A stretch of DNA of 64,000 bases. Origin: Helicobacteraceae bacterium (GTDB taxonomy: Bacteria > Campylobacterota > Campylobacteria > Campylobacterales > Sulfurimonadaceae). Below the pieces are notes generated by a model that did not search any database, was not told the DNA's origin, and saw only the letters and a list, made by a program, of their open reading frames with translations. This document shows, piece by piece, positions 27,658 through 38,141 of this stretch; positions within the stretch are counted from its first letter, which is position 1; each line of letters opens with the position of its first letter. The stretch covers positions 25,302 to 89,301 of the forward strand of contig WTBY01000052.1 of NCBI GenBank assembly GCA_013138865.1, in the 5' to 3' direction. Made by a program: the position numbers and the translations under genes.

Positions 27658-28425
27658 ATGCCTAATAATAACAATACTATAACTTTTATAGGTAACGGGA
27701 ATATGGCTCTATCTTTAGCTCTAGGGTTAAAAGACAGTTTTAATATCGAAGTTGTTGGTCGCTCAAATGAAAAACTTGATAATTTTGAAAAAAAGTTAGG
27801 TAAAAGTATAAAAAAATCTTTATTAAAAGGTTTTAATATCGAAGGAAAAAATATTTTTCTTTGTGTAAAACCTGCAAATACTCAAGAAGTAGGAAAACTA
27901 CTTGGTGGACAAGCTTCTACACTTTACTCTGTTTTAGCAGGAACTTCATTAGAAACTTTATCACTACACTTTGATGCTCACTCTTATGTTAGAGCAATGC
28001 CAAATTTAGCAGCAACAACACTCAACTCAATGACTACATTATGTGGAGATGAAAACTCAAAAGATAGCGCGATCAGCCTCTTTAATGCGATCGGAACTAC
28101 TCTATGGGTAGGCTCTGAAAAAGAGCTAGATATAGCTACTGCATTAGCAGGAAGTGGTCCAGCATATTTATCACTAATAGCAGAAGCACTAACAGATGGT
28201 GCAGTAAAGCAAGGTCTAAAACGTGTTGATGCTATGACACTTATGAGAGGTCTATTTGCTGGTTTTGGATCAGTTATTCAAGATACACACCCTGCACTAT
28301 TGAAAGATGGTGTTATGAGTCCAGGTGGAACTACTGCCGCGGGTTATTCAGCTCTTGAAGATGGTGGAGTAAGAGCCTCTTGTATTAATGCAATCGAAAA
28401 AGCTTACGCAGTTACAAAAAAATAA
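27658..28425 (+). CDS. proC: Pyrroline-5-carboxylate reductase
   Basis: The 255-residue protein has the N-terminal NAD(P)-binding FIGNGNMALSLA motif, FLCVKPANT, and the C-terminal signature AGSGPAYLSLIAEALTDGAV with the later SPGGTTAAGY. It catalyses the last step of proline biosynthesis. It lies 4 bases after fliW and probably shares its transcript. The gyrA gene follows after 85 bases with its own likely promoter. Confidence 0.94.
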   Translation: MPNNNNTITFIGNGNMALSLALGLKDSFNIEVVGRSNEKLDNFEKKLGKSIKKSLLKGFNIEGKNIFLCVKPANTQEVGKLLGGQASTLYSVLAGTSLETLSLHFDAHSYVRAMPNLAATTLNSMTTLCGDENSKDSAISLFNAIGTTLWVGSEKELDIATALAGSGPAYLSLIAEALTDGAVKQGLKRVDAMTLMRGLFAGFGSVIQDTHPALLKDGVMSPGGTTAAGYSALEDGGVRASCINAIEKAYAVTKK

Positions 28426-28510
28426 CCCTCTTTTTTAATAAACCTATAATTTTTTAAGCGTTTTTTAGCTATTATAACTCACTATTTTTTATAAAAGAAA
28501 GTGAGCATTA

Positions 28511-30997
28511 ATGAGCGATTTGTTTGACAACAGTGATATTCAAAATATCAACATAGAGGACACACTTAAGTCTAGCTATTTAGACTATTCAATGAGTGTA
28601 ATTATAGGTCGTGCACTTCCAGATGTACGTGATGGACTAAAGCCAGTTCATAGAAGAATTCTTTATGCAATGGAAAAACTAAATCTCTCTGCTGGGGCTA
28701 AATACAAAAAATCAGCTCGTATCGTTGGTGATGTAATCGGTCAGTACCATCCTCATGGTGATACAGCTGTTTATGATGCATTAGTTCGTATGGCACAACC
28801 TTTTGCAATGCGTGCTCCTTTAGTTGATGGTCAAGGTAACTTCGGTTCTGTTGATGGTGACAACGCGGCTGCAATGCGTTATACAGAAGCACGTATGACT
28901 AAGTATGCAGGTGAACTTTTAAAAGATCTTGATAAAGATACTGTTAACATGATCGAAAATTATGATGGTACTACAAAAGAGCCATCAGTTCTTCCGACTC
29001 GTGTTCCAAACTTACTTATAAATGGTAGTTCAGGGATCGCGGTTGGTATGGCTACTAATATTCCCCCTCATAATCCAAAAGAGATAATGAATGCACTTCA
29101 GCATTTACTTGCTAATCCAAATGCTTCTTTGATGGACATTATGGAGTTCGTAAAAGCACCTGACTTTCCTACAGGTGGAATTATTTTTGGTAAAAAAGGT
29201 ATTTTAGATGCTTATGAAACTGGACGTGGACGTATAAAAGTTCGTGCTAAAATTCATATTGAGCAAAAAGCTAAAAAAGAGGTTATCGTAATTGATGAGC
29301 TTCCATATATGGTTAATAAAGCTCGTCTTATAGAGAACATTGCAAACCTTGTTCGTGACAAACAAATAGAGGGTATTTCAGAAATTCGTGATGAATCTGA
29401 TCGTGATGGTATGAGAACCGTGATCGAACTTAAGCGTGACGCTATGAGTGAAATAGTTTTAAACAACCTCTATAAGTCTACAAATATGCAGACTACTTTT
29501 GGTATTATTATGCTCTCTATCTTTAACCAAGAGCCTCATATTTACTCACTTATTACTATGCTAAACCACTTTCTAAACCATAGAAAAACTGTAATAATTC
29601 GTCGTACTATTTTTGAACTTGAAAAAGCAAAAGCTCGTGCACATATTTTAGAAGGTCTTAAAAAAGCACTTGATCATATTGATGAGATCATTAAACTTAT
29701 TAGAGCTAGTGCAAATGTAGTTGATGCTCGTGAAAACCTAATGAGTGAATTTGATTTTAGTGAAATTCAAGCACAAAATATCGTTGATATGCGTCTTGGA
29801 AAACTTACTGGTTTAGAGCGTGAAAAAATTGAAAATGAGTTACGTGAAATATTATCTCATATTGAATATTTAGAGAGTATCTTAAAAAGTGAAGATATTT
29901 TAAAAGGTATTATAAAAGACGAGTTAGAGGAAGTTCAAGCTTTATATACAGATGAACGCCGTACTGAAATCGAAGATGATTATGATGATATAGATATAGA
30001 AGACCTTATACCAAATGAGCCAATGGTTGTAACTATTACACACCGTGGTTACATTAAGCGTGTACCATTAGCTTCTTATGAGAAACAACGTCGTGGTGGT
30101 AAAGGTAAAACAGCTGTAACTACTTATGATGATGACTTTATAGAGAACTTCTTTACATGTAATACGCATGATACACTAATGTTCGTAACAGATCGTGGTC
30201 AACTTCACTGGTTAAAAGTTTACAGAATTCCTGAGGGAAGCCGTATAGCTAAAGGTAAAGCAGTTGTTAACCTTATTAACCTTGTAGCTGGTGAGAAAAT
30301 AAGAGCTATTATTCCTACAACTGACTTCAGTGATGAGAAATCATTAGCATTCTTTACAGAAAATGGTGTTGTAAAGAGAACTAAACTAAGTGAATTTAGC
30401 AACGTTAGAAGTAATGGTGTAAGAGCAATTAATCTTGATGAAGATGACGCTCTTATTACAGCTAAAATAACTGATCAAAGTACAAAATACCTTTTCATAG
30501 TTACAAAATTCGCACAATGTATTAAGTTTGATATAGAAAAAACTCGTGATCAAGGTAGAAGTACACGTGGTGTTAGAGGTATTAAATTTAAAAAAGAGGG
30601 TGATGTTGTAGTTGATGCTAATGTTATTAGTAGTGATGAACAAGAGATCTTAACAGTAAGTGATAAAGGTATTGGTAAACGTACAACTGCTGGTGAATAT
30701 AGATTAACTAACCGTGGTGGTAGTGGTGTTATAGCAATAAAACTTAACCAAAAAACTGGAAGTAATGTTGTTGGCTGCTTGATGGTTGAAGAGTCTATGG
30801 ATATGATGGCATTAACAGCTACTGGTAAAATGATTAGAGTAGATATGCAAAGCATCTCTAAGTCTAGTAGAAATACAAGTGGTGTCTATATTGTTAAAGG
30901 TGACGATGTTGTAAGCATATCAAGATGTCCAAAAAATGAAGTTGATGAAGACGAAGAAAATAGCGACTCTGAAGCAACATTAGATAGTGTTGAGTAA
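28511..30997 (+). CDS. gyrA: DNA gyrase subunit A
   Basis: The 828-residue protein is full length. The N-terminus has the quinolone-resistance region [17 protein letters not shown] and the catalytic Tyr in [12 protein letters not shown] coiled region follows, then a C-terminal beta-pinwheel with the GyrA box [11 protein letters not shown]. It cuts and rejoins DNA to introduce negative supercoils together with GyrB, which is encoded elsewhere. At the usual resistance positions the sequence reads GDTAVYD, that is Thr in place of the common Ser83 and Asp at the Asp87 equivalent, as in wild-type Campylobacter and its relatives. Confidence 0.97.
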   Translation: MSDLFDNSDIQNINIEDTLKSSYLDYSMSVIIGRALPDVRDGLKPVHRRILYAMEKLNLSAGAKYKKSARIVGDVIGQYHPHGDTAVYDALVRMAQPFAMRAPLVDGQGNFGSVDGDNAAAMRYTEARMTKYAGELLKDLDKDTVNMIENYDGTTKEPSVLPTRVPNLLINGSSGIAVGMATNIPPHNPKEIMNALQHLLANPNASLMDIMEFVKAPDFPTGGIIFGKKGILDAYETGRGRIKVRAKIHIEQKAKKEVIVIDELPYMVNKARLIENIANLVRDKQIEGISEIRDESDRDGMRTVIELKRDAMSEIVLNNLYKSTNMQTTFGIIMLSIFNQEPHIYSLITMLNHFLNHRKTVIIRRTIFELEKAKARAHILEGLKKALDHIDEIIKLIRASANVVDARENLMSEFDFSEIQAQNIVDMRLGKLTGLEREKIENELREILSHIEYLESILKSEDILKGIIKDELEEVQALYTDERRTEIEDDYDDIDIEDLIPNEPMVVTITHRGYIKRVPLASYEKQRRGGKGKTAVTTYDDDFIENFFTCNTHDTLMFVTDRGQLHWLKVYRIPEGSRIAKGKAVVNLINLVAGEKIRAIIPTTDFSDEKSLAFFTENGVVKRTKLSEFSNVRSNGVRAINLDEDDALITAKITDQSTKYLFIVTKFAQCIKFDIEKTRDQGRSTRGVRGIKFKKEGDVVVDANVISSDEQEILTVSDKGIGKRTTAGEYRLTNRGGSGVIAIKLNQKTGSNVVGCLMVEESMDMMALTATGKMIRVDMQSISKSSRNTSGVYIVKGDDVVSISRCPKNEVDEDEENSDSEATLDSVE

Positions 30998-31052
30998 ACT
31001 TGGAACATAATTTGCTCTTAACTCTTAATTATTAAATCTTAAGGATATACTC

Positions 31053-31574
31053 ATGAAATATTCAGTTGTTTTACTGGCTTTAGCGAGCCTTACAACTATT
31101 TCTCTTGCACAAGGGAGTGCTACTACATCTGCTGGTAGTAACGAACAAGTTATTGTAGTTTCAGCTCCAACGGCTAAGCCACAAGCTGTTTATAACTACA
31201 ACTATAACTACGATGTAGAGAGTGATAAAAAACAAAAAGCTACGCCAGAACCAACAACAGCGTATAACAATATACATGTTAGTGTTACTGGTGAGGGTGT
31301 TGCTCCTGTAAATACTGCTTCACCTGCTCAAGCTTATGCACTTGCGAAGCGTGCAGCTATTGCTGAAGCTTACAGACTAATAGCTGAAAAAGTTAAAGGT
31401 ATTCACATAGAGGGTCAAGACTACATCAAAAATATGATGGTTAAAAGTACTACAGTTCGTTCTCAAGTGAATGCTCTTGTAAGAAATGCAACTATTATAG
31501 AGACAACTTTTAAAGATGGTCTATGCGAAGTCGAGATGGAAATCGTTATTTCTCAATCGCAATTTATGCGTTAA
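31053..31574 (+). CDS. Periplasmic LPP20-family protein
   Basis: The 173-residue protein has a Sec signal peptide (MKYSVVLLALASLTTISLA, cleavage before QGS) and no lipobox, unlike the H. pylori lipoprotein LPP20. A low-complexity linker with Tyr/Asn repeats (YNYNYNYD) follows. The C-terminal domain has the LPP20 pattern: QAYALAKRAAIAEAYRLIAE and GLCEVEMEIVIS. It follows gyrA with an AAGGA ribosome site and overlaps the next gene by 52 bases. Function is unknown; the family is associated with the envelope and flagella in Campylobacterota. Confidence 0.82.
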   Translation: MKYSVVLLALASLTTISLAQGSATTSAGSNEQVIVVSAPTAKPQAVYNYNYNYDVESDKKQKATPEPTTAYNNIHVSVTGEGVAPVNTASPAQAYALAKRAAIAEAYRLIAEKVKGIHIEGQDYIKNMMVKSTTVRSQVNALVRNATIIETTFKDGLCEVEMEIVISQSQFMR

Positions 31575-31936
31575 TATTTTTTTATACTTCTTTAAATGCT
31601 CGTGAGTATATCATCAGCTACCGCCTTGTGGTAGCTGACACGATAGTTCTCAATGAAAAGTTAAATATCTCAGCTGCTATGCAAGCATGTAGTGGTACTC
31701 AATCTTCTTCAACTATTTTATCTTCAACAGATAACAAAAATTTAATAAAAACTATTGAACAAAACAGAGAAAAATTCATAACCTATTTAGAGAAAATTGG
31801 TGTTCAAATAGAGCACTCTGAAGAGACAAAAAATTTCATATACTCAGCTCGTACTATAATGACACTAAAAGCACAATGTTTTACAGTCGATTTTAATGAT
31901 GGTTTTGTTAAAATCACGCACATAAAACAAGAGTAA
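31523..31936 (+). CDS. Secreted protein of unknown function, overlaps LPP20-like gene
   Basis: The 137-residue ORF starts with an ATG inside the preceding gene (52-base overlap in another frame) and begins with a signal-like segment ending TSLNA before REYI. No alternative start is available before the hydrophobic segment, so the long overlap looks real. The mature part contains two Cys (about positions 55 and 119). It ends 8 bases before the sigma-54 regulator gene. No family is recognised. Location next to an LPP20-like gene and flgR suggests an envelope or flagellar role, as inference. Confidence 0.7.
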   Translation: MRSRDGNRYFSIAIYALIFFYTSLNAREYIISYRLVVADTIVLNEKLNISAAMQACSGTQSSSTILSSTDNKNLIKTIEQNREKFITYLEKIGVQIEHSEETKNFIYSARTIMTLKAQCFTVDFNDGFVKITHIKQE

Positions 31937-31944
31937 GGAAAATA

Positions 31945-33249
31945 ATGAAAATAGCTATCGTTGAAGATGATATTAATATGCGTAAATCGCTTGAAATAGC
32001 ATTTAGTGACTATAGTGAATTTAACATAAACTCTTTTAAAAATCCTAAAGATGCTCTAAAAAAACTTGATGATAGTTATGACCTTGTAATTACTGACATT
32101 AATATGCCTGGAATGGATGGTATTGAGTTTGCAAAAACTTTAAATGGTAAGTACGAAATCATCATGATGACAGGTAATGCTACTCTTCAAAAAGCCATAG
32201 ACTCCATTCAGCTAGGTGTGAAAGATTTTTTGCTTAAACCATTTGAAATCGAGACTTTAGTCTCTGCAATAAAAAGATCAGTAAAAGTAAAAGAGGTTGT
32301 TAAAAAAGCTAAAAGCACAACTTCTAAAAAAGCTTCTTCATCATCATTTCTAGCAACATCACCTGCATTAGAAAAATTATTAAATATGACAGAACGCGCT
32401 TCTAAAACAGATGCAAGTATTTTACTTTTAGGTGAGAGTGGTGTTGGTAAAGAAGTCTTTGCTACACATATACACAAAAATTCCCCTAGAAATTCAAAAC
32501 CATTTGTTGCGATTAACATGGCGGCAATTCCAGACAACTTAATAGAGAGTGAACTTTTTGGTTTTGAAAAAGGTGCTTTTACTGATGCAACTGAAGCAAA
32601 AATTGGACAGTTTGAAGCTGCAAATGGTGGAACACTATTTTTAGATGAGATAGGTGAAATGCCTTTTAATGTTCAAGCAAAACTTCTTCGTGCTATTCAA
32701 GAGAGAGAAATAAGACCACTTGGATCTAAAAAAGTTGTTAAAATAGACATACGAATAGTCTCAGCTACAAATGCCTCTTTAGAACAAAAAATATCAGATG
32801 GAGAGTTCCGTGAAGATCTTTTTTATCGTTTAAATACGATCCCTCTATCTATTCCACCCCTTCGCGATCGAGTAGAAGAGATCTTGGATATTGCAACAAT
32901 AAGTCTGAAACAAAATTGTGAAAAATACAGTTTTGATCAAAAAGAGTTTTGTGAGGATTCAAAAGCACAACTCTTAAAATACTCATGGCCTGGAAATATT
33001 CGTGAGCTTATCTCTGTTGTAGAGAGAGCAACCATTTTAAGTGATGGTGATTTAATTACACCTGAATCACTATTTTTAGAGTCAAGAGGTCTAAAGCCAT
33101 CAAATGAGAAAAAAACTATTGCAGATATGGAAAAAGATCTAATTATCGAAATTTTAGAAAATTGTGAAAATAATTTAGAAGATAGTGCAAAAATGCTAGG
33201 AATGAGCCAAGCAAATTTAAAAAAGAAAATAACAAAATATAACTTATAA
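31945..33249 (+). CDS. flgR: Sigma-54-dependent response regulator, FlgR-like
   Basis: The 434-residue protein has a receiver domain (about 1-115) with phospho-acceptor Asp in LVITDINMPG. An AAA+ domain follows (about 140-370) with Walker A GESGVGKE, the sigma-54 contact loop GAFTDA and Walker B GGTLFLDEIGEM. A Fis-type DNA-binding helix-turn-helix closes the protein (LEDSAKMLGMSQANLKKKI). In Campylobacterota this architecture is FlgR, which activates RpoN-dependent flagellar genes; the partner kinase FlgS is not in the window. Unlike H. pylori FlgR, the DNA-binding domain is retained. Confidence 0.88.
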   Translation: MKIAIVEDDINMRKSLEIAFSDYSEFNINSFKNPKDALKKLDDSYDLVITDINMPGMDGIEFAKTLNGKYEIIMMTGNATLQKAIDSIQLGVKDFLLKPFEIETLVSAIKRSVKVKEVVKKAKSTTSKKASSSSFLATSPALEKLLNMTERASKTDASILLLGESGVGKEVFATHIHKNSPRNSKPFVAINMAAIPDNLIESELFGFEKGAFTDATEAKIGQFEAANGGTLFLDEIGEMPFNVQAKLLRAIQEREIRPLGSKKVVKIDIRIVSATNASLEQKISDGEFREDLFYRLNTIPLSIPPLRDRVEEILDIATISLKQNCEKYSFDQKEFCEDSKAQLLKYSWPGNIRELISVVERATILSDGDLITPESLFLESRGLKPSNEKKTIADMEKDLIIEILENCENNLEDSAKMLGMSQANLKKKITKYNL

Positions 33250-33259
33250 GGAATTATAG

Positions 33260-34294
33260 ATGAGTAGAGAGTTTAATGTAGCGATCGTAGGTGCAACTGG
33301 TGCAGTTGGCGAAGAGATACTTAGAATTTTAGAAGAAGAGAATTTTCCTGTAGCTAAATTAGTTCCCCTTGCAAGTGCAAAAAGTGCGGGTAATAAAATC
33401 ACATTTAATGAAAAAGATGTTGTTATAAAAGAGCTTACTAAAGATATTTTTGAAGCTGAAAAAGTTGAAATTGCTCTTTTTAGTGCAGGTGGATCTATCT
33501 CTGCTGAGTTTGCACAAAGTGCTGCTGATGCAGGAGCTGTTGTGATCGATAATACAAGTCACTTTAGAATGAATGCTGATGTTCCACTGGTTGTTCCTGA
33601 AGTAAATCCTGAAGATATTAAAGAGTGGAAAACAACTGGTGTAATTGCTAACCCTAACTGTTCAACTATTCAAATGATCCAAGCTATTAAGCCACTAGAT
33701 GATGCTTATGACTTAGTTAGAGTTGACGTAAGTACTTACCAAGCAACTTCTGGAGCTGGAAAAAGTGCTATGGAAGAGTTAGTAACTCAAATGCAAGACT
33801 TTTTTAGTTTTAAACTAGATGAGTCTAAGCACGAAGCTTTTAATCATCAAATAGCTCTTAATGTTATTCCACAAATTGATGATTTTACAGATAATGGTTA
33901 CACAAAAGAAGAGATGAAAATGGTGAATGAGACTAAAAAAATCATGCACAAAGATATTGAACTCTCTGCAACTTGTGTACGCGTACCTACACTTCGTGGT
34001 CATGCTGAAGCACTTACACTTACTTTTGACTCAGATGTTGATGCACATAAAGCTAGAGAGCTTTTAAGCAAAGCTCCAAACATAGTTATAGTTGACGACT
34101 TAGAAAAGAATGAATACCCAATGCCAGCTGCATGTATAGACAAGAATGAGACTTTTGTTGGTCGCATAAGAAATGATACTTATAGAGAAAATATGCTTCA
34201 TATGTTTGTTGTTGCTGACAACTTACGTGTTGGTGCTGCTACAAATGCTGTTAGAATTGCACAAAAGTGGATTGAAATGGAAGAGTATAACTAG
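33260..34294 (+). CDS. asd: Aspartate-semialdehyde dehydrogenase
   Basis: The 344-residue enzyme shows the NADP-binding GATGAVGEEIL motif, the catalytic Cys in ANPNCSTIQM, and the substrate-binding RVPTLRGHAEAL. It reduces aspartyl phosphate to the semialdehyde for lysine, threonine, methionine and diaminopimelate synthesis. It begins 10 bases after flgR and shares a base with the GTG start of the next gene, placing it in a run flgR-asd-UPF0114-hemE-radical SAM. Confidence 0.96.
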   Translation: MSREFNVAIVGATGAVGEEILRILEEENFPVAKLVPLASAKSAGNKITFNEKDVVIKELTKDIFEAEKVEIALFSAGGSISAEFAQSAADAGAVVIDNTSHFRMNADVPLVVPEVNPEDIKEWKTTGVIANPNCSTIQMIQAIKPLDDAYDLVRVDVSTYQATSGAGKSAMEELVTQMQDFFSFKLDESKHEAFNHQIALNVIPQIDDFTDNGYTKEEMKMVNETKKIMHKDIELSATCVRVPTLRGHAEALTLTFDSDVDAHKARELLSKAPNIVIVDDLEKNEYPMPAACIDKNETFVGRIRNDTYRENMLHMFVVADNLRVGAATNAVRIAQKWIEMEEYN

Positions 34295-34824
34295 TGGAAA
34301 AATTATTTGAGAGTACTCTTTGGAGTTCAAGGTTTATAGTTGTATTAGCTGTGGTTTTTGGACTTATAGGAGCAGTAATACTTTTTACTGTTGCTAGTGT
34401 TGATATTTTTACTACAGCAGGTTATGTTTTAAACACATATTTTACTGGAGCACACCCTGAAAACTTTCATGGTGAAGTTGTTAGTGGCATAATAGGAGCA
34501 GTTGATCTTTACTTGATCGGTGTTGTAATGTTACTCTTTTCTTTTGGTCTGTATGAGCTTTTTATCTCTGAGATTGATCAAGCTAAAGATAAAGATGGAA
34601 GTGATAATAAAATTCTAGCTATTCACTCACTAGATCAGTTAAAAGACAAAATTTCAAAAGTTATCGTTATGGTTTTAGTTGTTGGATTTTTCCAACAAGC
34701 AGCACATATGAAGTATGAAAATTCACTTGATATGCTCTACTTTGCACTCTCGATTGCTGCGATCTCAATTGGACTTTACTTTTTAGGTAAAGTCGGAAAA
34801 AATAATAAGGATATTAAATTATGA
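34294..34824 (+). CDS. UPF0114 (YqhA-like) membrane protein
   Basis: The 176-residue protein has three to four membrane segments (about 13-35, 60-85, 118-138 and 148-166) and the [16 protein letters not shown]-terminus plus [20 protein letters not shown], which mark the UPF0114/YqhA family. Its molecular function is not established. Translation starts at GTG, whose first base is the last base of the asd stop codon, and it overlaps hemE by 4 bases. Confidence 0.9.
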   Translation: MEKLFESTLWSSRFIVVLAVVFGLIGAVILFTVASVDIFTTAGYVLNTYFTGAHPENFHGEVVSGIIGAVDLYLIGVVMLLFSFGLYELFISEIDQAKDKDGSDNKILAIHSLDQLKDKISKVIVMVLVVGFFQQAAHMKYENSLDMLYFALSIAAISIGLYFLGKVGKNNKDIKL

Positions 34825-35852
34825 GTAAAATATTTGTTGATGCGTGTCTTGGAAAAAAAACACCTTATACACCAGTTTGGATGATGAGACAGGCAGGTCG
34901 TTACTTGCCAGAATATATGGAAGTTAGAGCAAAAGCTGGTAACTTTTTAAACCTATGTCACGCACCTGAGATGGCGTGTGAGGTTACACTACAGCCTATT
35001 GATATTTTAGATGTTGATGCTGCTATTTTATTTAGTGATATTTTAGTTATTCCTGATGAGATGGGTATGGACCTATCGTTCATTAAAGGTGAGGGACCTA
35101 AGTTCTCTGATCCGATCGCAACTGAGGCTGACTTAGACAGATTGATAGGTGGCGAAGAAGCAGCATCTAAACTTACTTATGTTTATGAAACAATTGAGCT
35201 TATAAAAACAAAATTATCAGAAGATAAAGCGCTTATAGGTTTTACAGGTGCACCTTGGACACTTGCAACTTATATGATCGAAGGACAAGGTACAAAAACA
35301 TACAACATATGTAAAAAAATGATGTACTCTAACCCTGAACTACTTCATAAAATTCTTAGAAAAGTAACTGATGTTATAAAAATTTATATGGAAAAACAGA
35401 TCGAAGCTGGAATTGATGTTGTTCAAGTTTTTGATAGCTGGGCAGCTGCGATCGAGCCTGGAAAATATGATGAATTTTCTTGGAAATATATGGTAGAAAT
35501 TGCTGATCACTTAAAAGCAAAATATCCAAATACCCCGATTATTTTATTCCCTAAAGGGATTCCATCATTTTTAGACAAAGTATATGGAAACTTTGATGTA
35601 TTTGGAGTTGACTGGTCAACACCAATGTCACTAGCAAAAGAAAAACTAGGCGAAAAGTATGTACTTCAAGGAAATATGGAGCCATGTCGTCTCTACTCTA
35701 AAGAAGCTACAACTAAGTGTGTAGAAGCTATTCAAGACACTATGGGAACTAATCGTCATATATTTAACTTAGGTCATGGAATACTACCTGATGTTCCAGT
35801 TGAAAATGCTAAGCATTTTATCGATGAGTGTCACCGCGTAAGTGGAAAATAG
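34821..35852 (+). CDS. hemE: Uroporphyrinogen decarboxylase
   Basis: The 343-residue enzyme has the two HemE signatures: [15 protein letters not shown] near the N-terminus, and [16 protein letters not shown] in the middle. FDSWA and the C-terminal [15 protein letters not shown] also match. It removes four acetate carboxyls to make coproporphyrinogen III in haem synthesis. It overlaps its upstream neighbour by 4 bases and the radical SAM gene downstream by 11 bases. Confidence 0.97.
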   Translation: MSKIFVDACLGKKTPYTPVWMMRQAGRYLPEYMEVRAKAGNFLNLCHAPEMACEVTLQPIDILDVDAAILFSDILVIPDEMGMDLSFIKGEGPKFSDPIATEADLDRLIGGEEAASKLTYVYETIELIKTKLSEDKALIGFTGAPWTLATYMIEGQGTKTYNICKKMMYSNPELLHKILRKVTDVIKIYMEKQIEAGIDVVQVFDSWAAAIEPGKYDEFSWKYMVEIADHLKAKYPNTPIILFPKGIPSFLDKVYGNFDVFGVDWSTPMSLAKEKLGEKYVLQGNMEPCRLYSKEATTKCVEAIQDTMGTNRHIFNLGHGILPDVPVENAKHFIDECHRVSGK

Positions 35853-36762
35853 TAAAAATATTTTTGGTCCTATAAATTCACGCCGTTTTGGCGTGAGTTT
35901 AGGGGTTGATCTCTCTTCTAAAACTAAACAGTGTAACTTTGATTGTTTGTATTGTGAGTTAGCTCCTGCTAAAACTACTGAGCTTCAAGAGTATACAGTT
36001 GATAGTGAAACTATCTTCTTCGATATCCACTCAGCACTAAAAACACACAAGAATATAGATGTAATAACATTCACTGCAAATGGTGAACCTACTCTCTACC
36101 CTTACTTAAATGAGTTAATAGAAAAAGTTGATACTATTAAAGGTGATACTCAAACGCTTATTTTAACTAATAGTGCAACTCTTATGGATGAACAAGTATT
36201 TAATACCCTGTTGCTCCTTGATCAAGTAAAACTTTCACTTGATGCGATCACACCTGAAGTTTTTAAAAAAATAGATAGACCACATGAATCAATTAAAATA
36301 GAGAAGATTTCTCAAAAAGTTATAGAGTTCTCTAACAAGTTTAAAGGAAAGCTCTTTATTGAGATTCTTTTTGTTCATACTCTAAACGACAGTGATGAAG
36401 AGATCAAAAAACTTAACGAAGTGTTATTAGAAGTTAAATGCGATCGCATAGACCTAGGTACAATAGATCGTCCTCCTGCTTATAATGTTACAGGTATTTC
36501 ATATAGTGAACTTCACTCTATATCCATGAAGTTTGATAGCTCTCTACCTGTACATATAGCCTCACGTCAGCATGCTGAGTCCTGCAAGTCATACTACTCT
36601 AATGAAGAGATCTTAAACACGCTAGATAAACGTCCATTAAGTCAAGAAGATATAGAGTTACTTTTTGATGATGATAGCCAAAAAAGAGTTGAAGAGTTAA
36701 AATGTAGTGGATCTATAAAAACTCTTAAAAGAGCTAATATAGAATTTTTTATAAAGGCTTAA
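35842..36762 (+). CDS. Radical SAM protein of the COG0731 type
   Basis: The 306-residue protein has the radical SAM cluster [10 protein letters not shown] (Cys-x3-Cys-x2-Cys) preceded by [17 protein letters not shown], and the [10 protein letters not shown] glycine-rich segment. It binds a [4Fe-4S] cluster and generates the 5'-deoxyadenosyl radical; the substrate is not known for this branch. The C-terminal ~70 residues look like a winged-helix add-on ([10 protein letters not shown] ... [15 protein letters not shown]). It starts with GTG inside hemE, so the two may be coupled, though a haem role is not shown. Confidence 0.88.
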   Translation: MENSKNIFGPINSRRFGVSLGVDLSSKTKQCNFDCLYCELAPAKTTELQEYTVDSETIFFDIHSALKTHKNIDVITFTANGEPTLYPYLNELIEKVDTIKGDTQTLILTNSATLMDEQVFNTLLLLDQVKLSLDAITPEVFKKIDRPHESIKIEKISQKVIEFSNKFKGKLFIEILFVHTLNDSDEEIKKLNEVLLEVKCDRIDLGTIDRPPAYNVTGISYSELHSISMKFDSSLPVHIASRQHAESCKSYYSNEEILNTLDKRPLSQEDIELLFDDDSQKRVEELKCSGSIKTLKRANIEFFIKA

Positions 36763-37400
36763 TCACACTTAAAAATGTAATTAACATTTAGTGATTGAGT
36801 AGTTTTATTCTCAATAGGCGAACTAACAGCTGAATTCATAGCCATTGACTTCATCATAATAGGTTGTGGATAGTGAGCATTTGAGTTTAGTGTTATTTTT
36901 TTAGTATGACAGTACTCATAAAAAGTGTTTAACTTTTTAGTATAAGTTTTTGCATACTTATATGCTTCATCTTCTAGTGAGTCAGCTATATTCTCTTTTT
37001 CATTTTCACTTAGAACAAAATTCAGAGGTTGCTGATTTATACGGAAGCTATTTAAACTTTTCATTTGAGTAAGTAGATTTTCATATTTTATGTTGTCTTT
37101 AAACTCACAGTTAAAATTCATATTTCCTTTATATAGCTCTTGTGGAAATTTTTCTTTTTTTGTAACTTTTAAAGTTGTAAAAATAGAGTATTTTCCACCT
37201 ACACAAATATTACTATTCTTAGCGAATGCAGTAGCTTTTTTAAAAGCTTTCTCTATTTTATAAGACTCATTATCTTTCATACTTATAGAAAAAGAGGCAG
37301 TTTTATTTTTTGCAACACTAGAAATAGTAAATGTTTTACTCTTTATAATTTCAAGTGCATTAAGATTTACGATAAGTAAAAATAGTAGAAGTAGTTTCAT
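36759..37400 (-). CDS. Periplasmic SIMPL-domain (DUF541) protein
   Basis: The ATG at 37400 is chosen because it begins a signal peptide (MKLLLLFLLIVNLNALE); a longer frame adds ten unlikely residues. The resulting 213-residue protein shows the SIMPL/DUF541 layout: paired strands with KIEKAFKKATAFAK, a central region with NENEKENIADSLEDEAYKYAKTY-like helix, and PQPIMMKSMAMNS followed by a final beta strand, as in YggE relatives. It shares a base with the upstream gene's stop (TAATG). Its role is unknown. The 3' end overlaps the convergent radical SAM gene by 4 bases. Confidence 0.78.
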   Translation of the reverse strand: MKLLLLFLLIVNLNALEIIKSKTFTISSVAKNKTASFSISMKDNESYKIEKAFKKATAFAKNSNICVGGKYSIFTTLKVTKKEKFPQELYKGNMNFNCEFKDNIKYENLLTQMKSLNSFRINQQPLNFVLSENEKENIADSLEDEAYKYAKTYTKKLNTFYEYCHTKKITLNSNAHYPQPIMMKSMAMNSAVSSPIENKTTQSLNVNYIFKCD

Positions 37401-38134
37401 TACATAAGCCTTTGTGTAGTTGGTGGACAAGTTTTAAAAGCATTTTTAAATGCTCCGCTTAGAACAGTTTTATTTTTTCCTAGAGCTAAAGGTTCCATAA
37501 AATAAGCTACTCTTTTAGCATCATCTTTTTCAAAGTTACGATCATGAATATAAGCAATCTCTTTGCCTAATTCTTCAACTTTAGCAGTTATATGTTGCGC
37601 ATAGGCATATATTTTATGATGATGGCGATCGAACTTATGACCCCATCCAAAAAACACAAACTTACCGCTTATACTTAAATTTTTGTAATCTTGATAACAT
37701 AGCTCTTTATCAAACATTGTGAACTGTTCACTGTATAATCTATCAAGATCAGCGTCAAAATACTCTAGTGCTGAAGTTGGTTGTATGTCTGCTTTGTTTA
37801 GTCTAAATAGGTATTTAACCTCTATTAGCTTACCTCTGTAACCATCTTTTATAGCTGAGCCAAAAAGGTTACAAGCGTTGTCAAAATTAAGCTCTTTAAA
37901 CTCTCCATCAAATTCATAACCTTGAGCTCTAAGAGGTGTTTTATTATTAAACCCTTTAGGTGACATTAAAGGGTTATACAAATAAATAGTTCCTATAACA
38001 TGTTTACGTTTCTTTTTTAGCTTTGCATTAAGATCTTCAACTGTTATAGTTTCATCTTCTTCTTGCATATAGAGGTATTGCTCTGTTAAATACTCTTCAT
38101 CATAATTTGTTTCAAATTTACCAAATACTTGCAT
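37400..38134 (-). CDS. Hypothetical protein, 244 residues
   Basis: No family is recognised. The protein lacks a signal peptide and starts MQVFGKFETNYDEEYL, a very acidic N-terminal 40 residues. The middle has a conserved-looking aromatic/His segment, GKFVFFGWGHKFDRHHHKIYAYAQH, quoted here only by its key GWGH and HHH residues, that might bind metal. It lies 7 bases after the GGDEF-like gene and directly before the SIMPL gene, within the LsrK-like cluster. Confidence 0.7.
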   Translation of the reverse strand: MQVFGKFETNYDEEYLTEQYLYMQEEDETITVEDLNAKLKKKRKHVIGTIYLYNPLMSPKGFNNKTPLRAQGYEFDGEFKELNFDNACNLFGSAIKDGYRGKLIEVKYLFRLNKADIQPTSALEYFDADLDRLYSEQFTMFDKELCYQDYKNLSISGKFVFFGWGHKFDRHHHKIYAYAQHITAKVEELGKEIAYIHDRNFEKDDAKRVAYFMEPLALGKNKTVLSGAFKNAFKTCPPTTQRLM

Positions 38135-38141
38135 TTTTTTC

